Below, in pieces: positions 12,672 to 14,772 of a stretch of 14,772 nt of DNA. The position numbers and the translations under genes are program-made. Numbering within the stretch: the first letter of the stretch is position 1; each line of letters opens with the position of its first letter. Below the pieces are notes generated by a model. It did no database searches. It was not told where the DNA came from and worked only from the letters and a program-made list of their open reading frames with translations. This DNA comes from Rickettsiales bacterium (GTDB lineage Bacteria > Pseudomonadota > Alphaproteobacteria > Rickettsiales > UBA8987): NCBI GenBank assembly GCA_028282625.1, contig JANQHP010000037.1, forward strand, positions 1-14,772. Reading direction: 5' to 3'.

Positions 12672-13202
12672 ATGTTTACAGAATTTGATGTGATTGTGTG
12701 CGTCATTATCCTGATTTCGGTGGTGGGCTCGTTTATCCGTGGGGCGGCTAAGGATACGCTGACCTTGCTTGGCTATTTGTTTGCGGCCTGGGCCACGCTG
12801 TTTTTTCAGCCTTACGCCGCAGCGCTGACCGACCCGCTATTTAAAAGTCCGCAGATGGTGAATGTGGCGGCGATCATCCTGATTTTTATCGCCTCCCTCC
12901 TGCTTATTTCACTCTTTAATGCGATGTTACTCGATAGCTTGCGGGATTTTTGTAAAACGCCGGTGGATCGCTCTTTGGGGTTGCTATTGGGGCTTGGGAA
13001 GGGCTTGGTGATTGTTTCGCTGATGCATTTTGCCATTACCTCGATTGCGGGCAAGGAGCCGGGTTGGCTGGAGGCCGGAGAGACGTATGATTTGACGCGC
13101 AAAGGCAGCGAAATGGCTGATAGCTGGCTGGGCGAGTATTTTGAAGAGAAAAAAGAAGCGCTTCAAGAAGAGATGGAAGTGATTGAGGACTGGACGGAAT
13201 AA
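12672..13202 (+). CDS. cvpA: CvpA family inner-membrane protein
   Basis: CvpA proteins are small multi-helix inner-membrane proteins, named for their need in colicin V export; their biochemical role is poorly known and links to envelope homeostasis have been reported. This one has 176 residues and four hydrophobic segments (about 5-25, 28-48, 64-90 and 98-120). The loop DRSLGLLLGLGKGLVIV matches the conserved DR-x-x-G-x-x-x-G region of the family. The C-terminal tail is acidic and helical (EEKKEALQEEMEVIEDWTE), as is common. AAAGGA lies seven bases before the ATG. It often precedes purF in enteric bacteria, but not here: its neighbour is a convergent minus-strand gene 27 bases away. The family call is sound; the function is not settled. 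Confidence 0.87.
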   Translation: MFTEFDVIVCVIILISVVGSFIRGAAKDTLTLLGYLFAAWATLFFQPYAAALTDPLFKSPQMVNVAAIILIFIASLLLISLFNAMLLDSLRDFCKTPVDRSLGLLLGLGKGLVIVSLMHFAITSIAGKEPGWLEAGETYDLTRKGSEMADSWLGEYFEEKKEALQEEMEVIEDWTE

Positions 13203-13229
13203 GGCTTCAAATCCGTTGTTTCAGTTCGC

Positions 13230-14006
13230 TTAGGGCTCGCTGGTTTCCGTTTCAATTTCTGTGAGCAGATTGAGGCTGTGGATAAAGTTACACGCCGCTG
13301 CGCCGCCTGATCCATCGGATTCTGGTGGGTTATCCCGGCATGCTTGGCAGTTGACATGGTTCGGGTTTTTGCTGCAATCGGCGATTTCCTGGCATCCCTC
13401 AAAGCCACCACTGCCGCCCGAACACATCTGGCATGTTTCCGCGCACCCTTCGCACATCCGCATCAGCATCCCGCCTTTTTTCAGGCACGAACAGCGCATC
13501 TTCCACGCCTCATTGCCAAAGCGGGCGCATTCATCTGGAGGGTGGGTGGCGGGCGGATTTTTGAGCAGCTCCATGGAGTCGATCATATCGTTGATGGTAT
13601 CAAAGGAAAACTGGCCACCATAGGGGTTGTTTTTGCTGCTGGTGCCGCCGCCTGTCATCCGGTTGACAATTTCCATCATCGGTACGCTTTCGATGATATT
13701 GCCTTCGCCATCGCGCGGTTCAATCATCATGGTGCTAACGCCTGGCAAGGCTTCAAAGCTTTCTTTGGTAATCGGGTCCACCTCGACAAACTGGGCACGG
13801 CAGGCATTATAGGCAATGATCCCGGATTCGTCGTTGTTGTAGCTATAGCGGCAGGATTCGCCCTCATGGACCTCTTTGAGGCAACAGATGCGCGCGGTGG
13901 CGGGTGCGCTGGTCCATAGCAGGGCGACCAGTAGCGTGGCCATCCAGAGTTTGACCTGAGCGAGATTGTGACCATGAAGCTTGGAGAAAAGGGTGTGTAT
14001 CATCAT
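13230..14006 (-). CDS. Cysteine-rich exported protein of unknown function
   Basis: This 258-residue product has a signal peptide (about residues 1-38; hydrophobic core MATLLVALLWTSAPATA) ending just before RICC. The mature part holds 16 cysteines in two groups: four near the N-terminus (CC, ESC, NAC) and twelve in the last 100 residues. A compact CxxC-x3-CxxC cluster (MCEGCAETCQMC) and a later CQAC stand out, with Gly- and Asn-rich stretches between. This suggests a disulfide-knotted periplasmic or surface protein, or possibly a metal-binding one. I know of no family to assign. Two ATGs (14006 and 14003) have no Shine-Dalgarno; Met22 at 13943 is an alternative start but leaves the signal peptide without basic residues. 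A TATACT-like -10 (14094-14089) lies upstream on the minus strand. Confidence 0.7.
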   Translation of the reverse strand: MMIHTLFSKLHGHNLAQVKLWMATLLVALLWTSAPATARICCLKEVHEGESCRYSYNNDESGIIAYNACRAQFVEVDPITKESFEALPGVSTMMIEPRDGEGNIIESVPMMEIVNRMTGGGTSSKNNPYGGQFSFDTINDMIDSMELLKNPPATHPPDECARFGNEAWKMRCSCLKKGGMLMRMCEGCAETCQMCSGGSGGFEGCQEIADCSKNPNHVNCQACRDNPPESDGSGGAAACNFIHSLNLLTEIETETSEP

Positions 14007-14355
14007 GTATCTATTGCAGAATTAAGTGGATGCAGGTTAGATTTAGGTTGGACAGAAAACTGTGCCAAAAGGCCACATTACACTCTTTAGTATACCGCTC
14101 TTTTGCCTGCGGCGCAAAAGAAATGAAAAGAAGTTGCACTTCCTGCATGGTCTGCGTATATTTCGATAAATTTCTTAAGGTGTTCTGTGTGCTTAGGAGA
14201 GATATAGGCCTGCAGAACGATCCTTTGGACATGTAGCCCTGCGAACAGGCACGCTAACAGGCAGTAAGGAAACTGGCAGCAAGAAGACTGGGTTTTTTTG
14301 AGACAAAGCGGTATCAAGGGGCGGTTACGGACAGTGAATACAAAGGGGTCCACAC
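14007..14355. other. AT-richer divergent spacer; no supportable gene
   Basis: The spacer lies between the divergent cysteine-rich and ankyrin genes. Open frames exist on both strands (14030-14236 plus, 14011-14232 minus) but overlap each other and lack ribosome sites or protein-like composition. A hairpin, CTTTTGC/GCAAAAG (14100-14120), and a direct repeat, AACAGGCA (14244-14251 and 14256-14263, period 12), are visible. A run of seven T at about 14291 has no clear hairpin before it. Confidence 0.5.
14244..14263 (+). promoter_or_regulatory. Direct repeat in the ankyrin gene's upstream region
   Basis: AACAGGCA is repeated exactly with a 4-base spacer, about 95 bases upstream of the ankyrin ATG. 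It could be a regulator site or chance. Confidence 0.25.
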
Positions 14356-14772
14356 ATGCGCGCACATACATACGGTAAGCCTATCGCTGCAGTTTGGACT
14401 GTTATCGTACTGGCATTGGTGGCTTTCTCCCATCATGTCGTGGCGCAGCCTGTGGCACGTGAAGCCGCCACGTCGTCGCTCAATAGCGCCTTGGTAGAGG
14501 CGGTGGAGCGGCAAGATTTGTCGCAAGTGCGGGCGTTGCTGCAGCAAGGCGCCTCTCCGGCACAAAGCGGCGCCAGTGGTCGTACATTGCTGATGGTGGC
14601 AGCGGAAAATGGGGACAGCAAAACCAGCGCCTTGTTGTTGCATGCCGGCGCGCGTATCAATCGCGCGGATGCAGCCGGTACCACGGCGTTGCATCTGGCG
14701 GCCCGGGGTGGGCATAATTTATTGGTGCGTTTGCTGCTTTCGCAAGGCGCCGCGCCGAACGCGCAGGATGAT
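14356..14772 (+). CDS. Exported ankyrin-repeat protein (partial, runs off the window)
   Basis: An open frame from the ATG at 14356 continues to the window edge (139 codons, no stop). AAAGGGG lies about seven bases before the ATG. The first 31 residues are a Sec signal peptide: MRAHTYGKP, a hydrophobic core, then HHVVAQP with likely cleavage after VVA. After a short linker come ankyrin repeats. The first reads NSALVEAVERQDLSQVRALL and then QQGASP, the second TLLMVAAENGDSKTSALLLH and then AGARIN, the third TALHLAARGGHNLLVRLLLS and then QGAAPN. These are the usual 33-residue helix-turn-helix units with TxLHxAA and GA-P/N signatures. The protein probably mediates protein binding in the periplasm; its partner is unknown. 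The cysteine-rich gene is divergent from it across about 350 bases. Confidence 0.87.
   Translation, partial: MRAHTYGKPIAAVWTVIVLALVAFSHHVVAQPVAREAATSSLNSALVEAVERQDLSQVRALLQQGASPAQSGASGRTLLMVAAENGDSKTSALLLHAGARINRADAAGTTALHLAARGGHNLLVRLLLSQGAAPNAQDD

Noticed and set aside
14011..14236. Overlapping open frames on both strands in the divergent spacer
   Set aside because: They overlap each other, lack ribosome sites, and show no protein-like features.

Overview
The window looks like chromosomal DNA of a motile, Gram-negative alphaproteobacterium with a moderately GC-rich genome. The grounds are an LpxC (outer membrane with lipid A), DapD (diaminopimelate/lysine pathway), PurU, MutM and CvpA of proteobacterial type, and flagellar and chemotaxis genes whose MotB and CheZ look alphaproteobacterial. 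The order cannot be fixed from the sequence; a Rhodospirillales- or Micavibrionales-like lineage is a guess.

Layout. Bases 1-288 hold no gene I can support. purU (289-1158) is followed by about 570 bases of repeats: heptamer repeats, an 87-bp double-hairpin element and a long GC-rich inverted repeat. A tightly packed plus-strand operon then runs from 1726 to 7953: cheY, cheZ, a MotB-like gene without the ion-binding Asp, a MotB-like gene with it, and a 1221-residue exported TPR protein. Next is a minus-strand pair, mutM and a small secreted protein, overlapping by 22 bases. dapD is divergent from mutM, with a good promoter between them. A second repeat block (10179-10470) follows, then an unrecognised small membrane-anchored protein that ends in a very good terminator. 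lpxC lies on the minus strand with an operator-like direct repeat and a promoter upstream. A third repeat block (12336-12549) precedes cvpA. A cysteine-rich exported protein of unknown function is on the minus strand, and the window ends inside an exported ankyrin-repeat protein.

How the genes fit together. The 1726-7953 operon is the main functional unit. CheY-P would switch the flagellar motor and CheZ would dephosphorylate it. The two MotB-like proteins and the exported TPR protein probably work at the stator/cell-wall interface. MotA is not in the window. The other genes are housekeeping genes (one-carbon metabolism, DNA repair, lysine/peptidoglycan precursor, lipid A) separated by repeat-rich spacers.

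The most interesting points are the paired MotB-like genes with the large periplasmic TPR partner, and a family of intergenic elements built from arrays of 7-bp units joined to palindromes, found three times in 11 kb.
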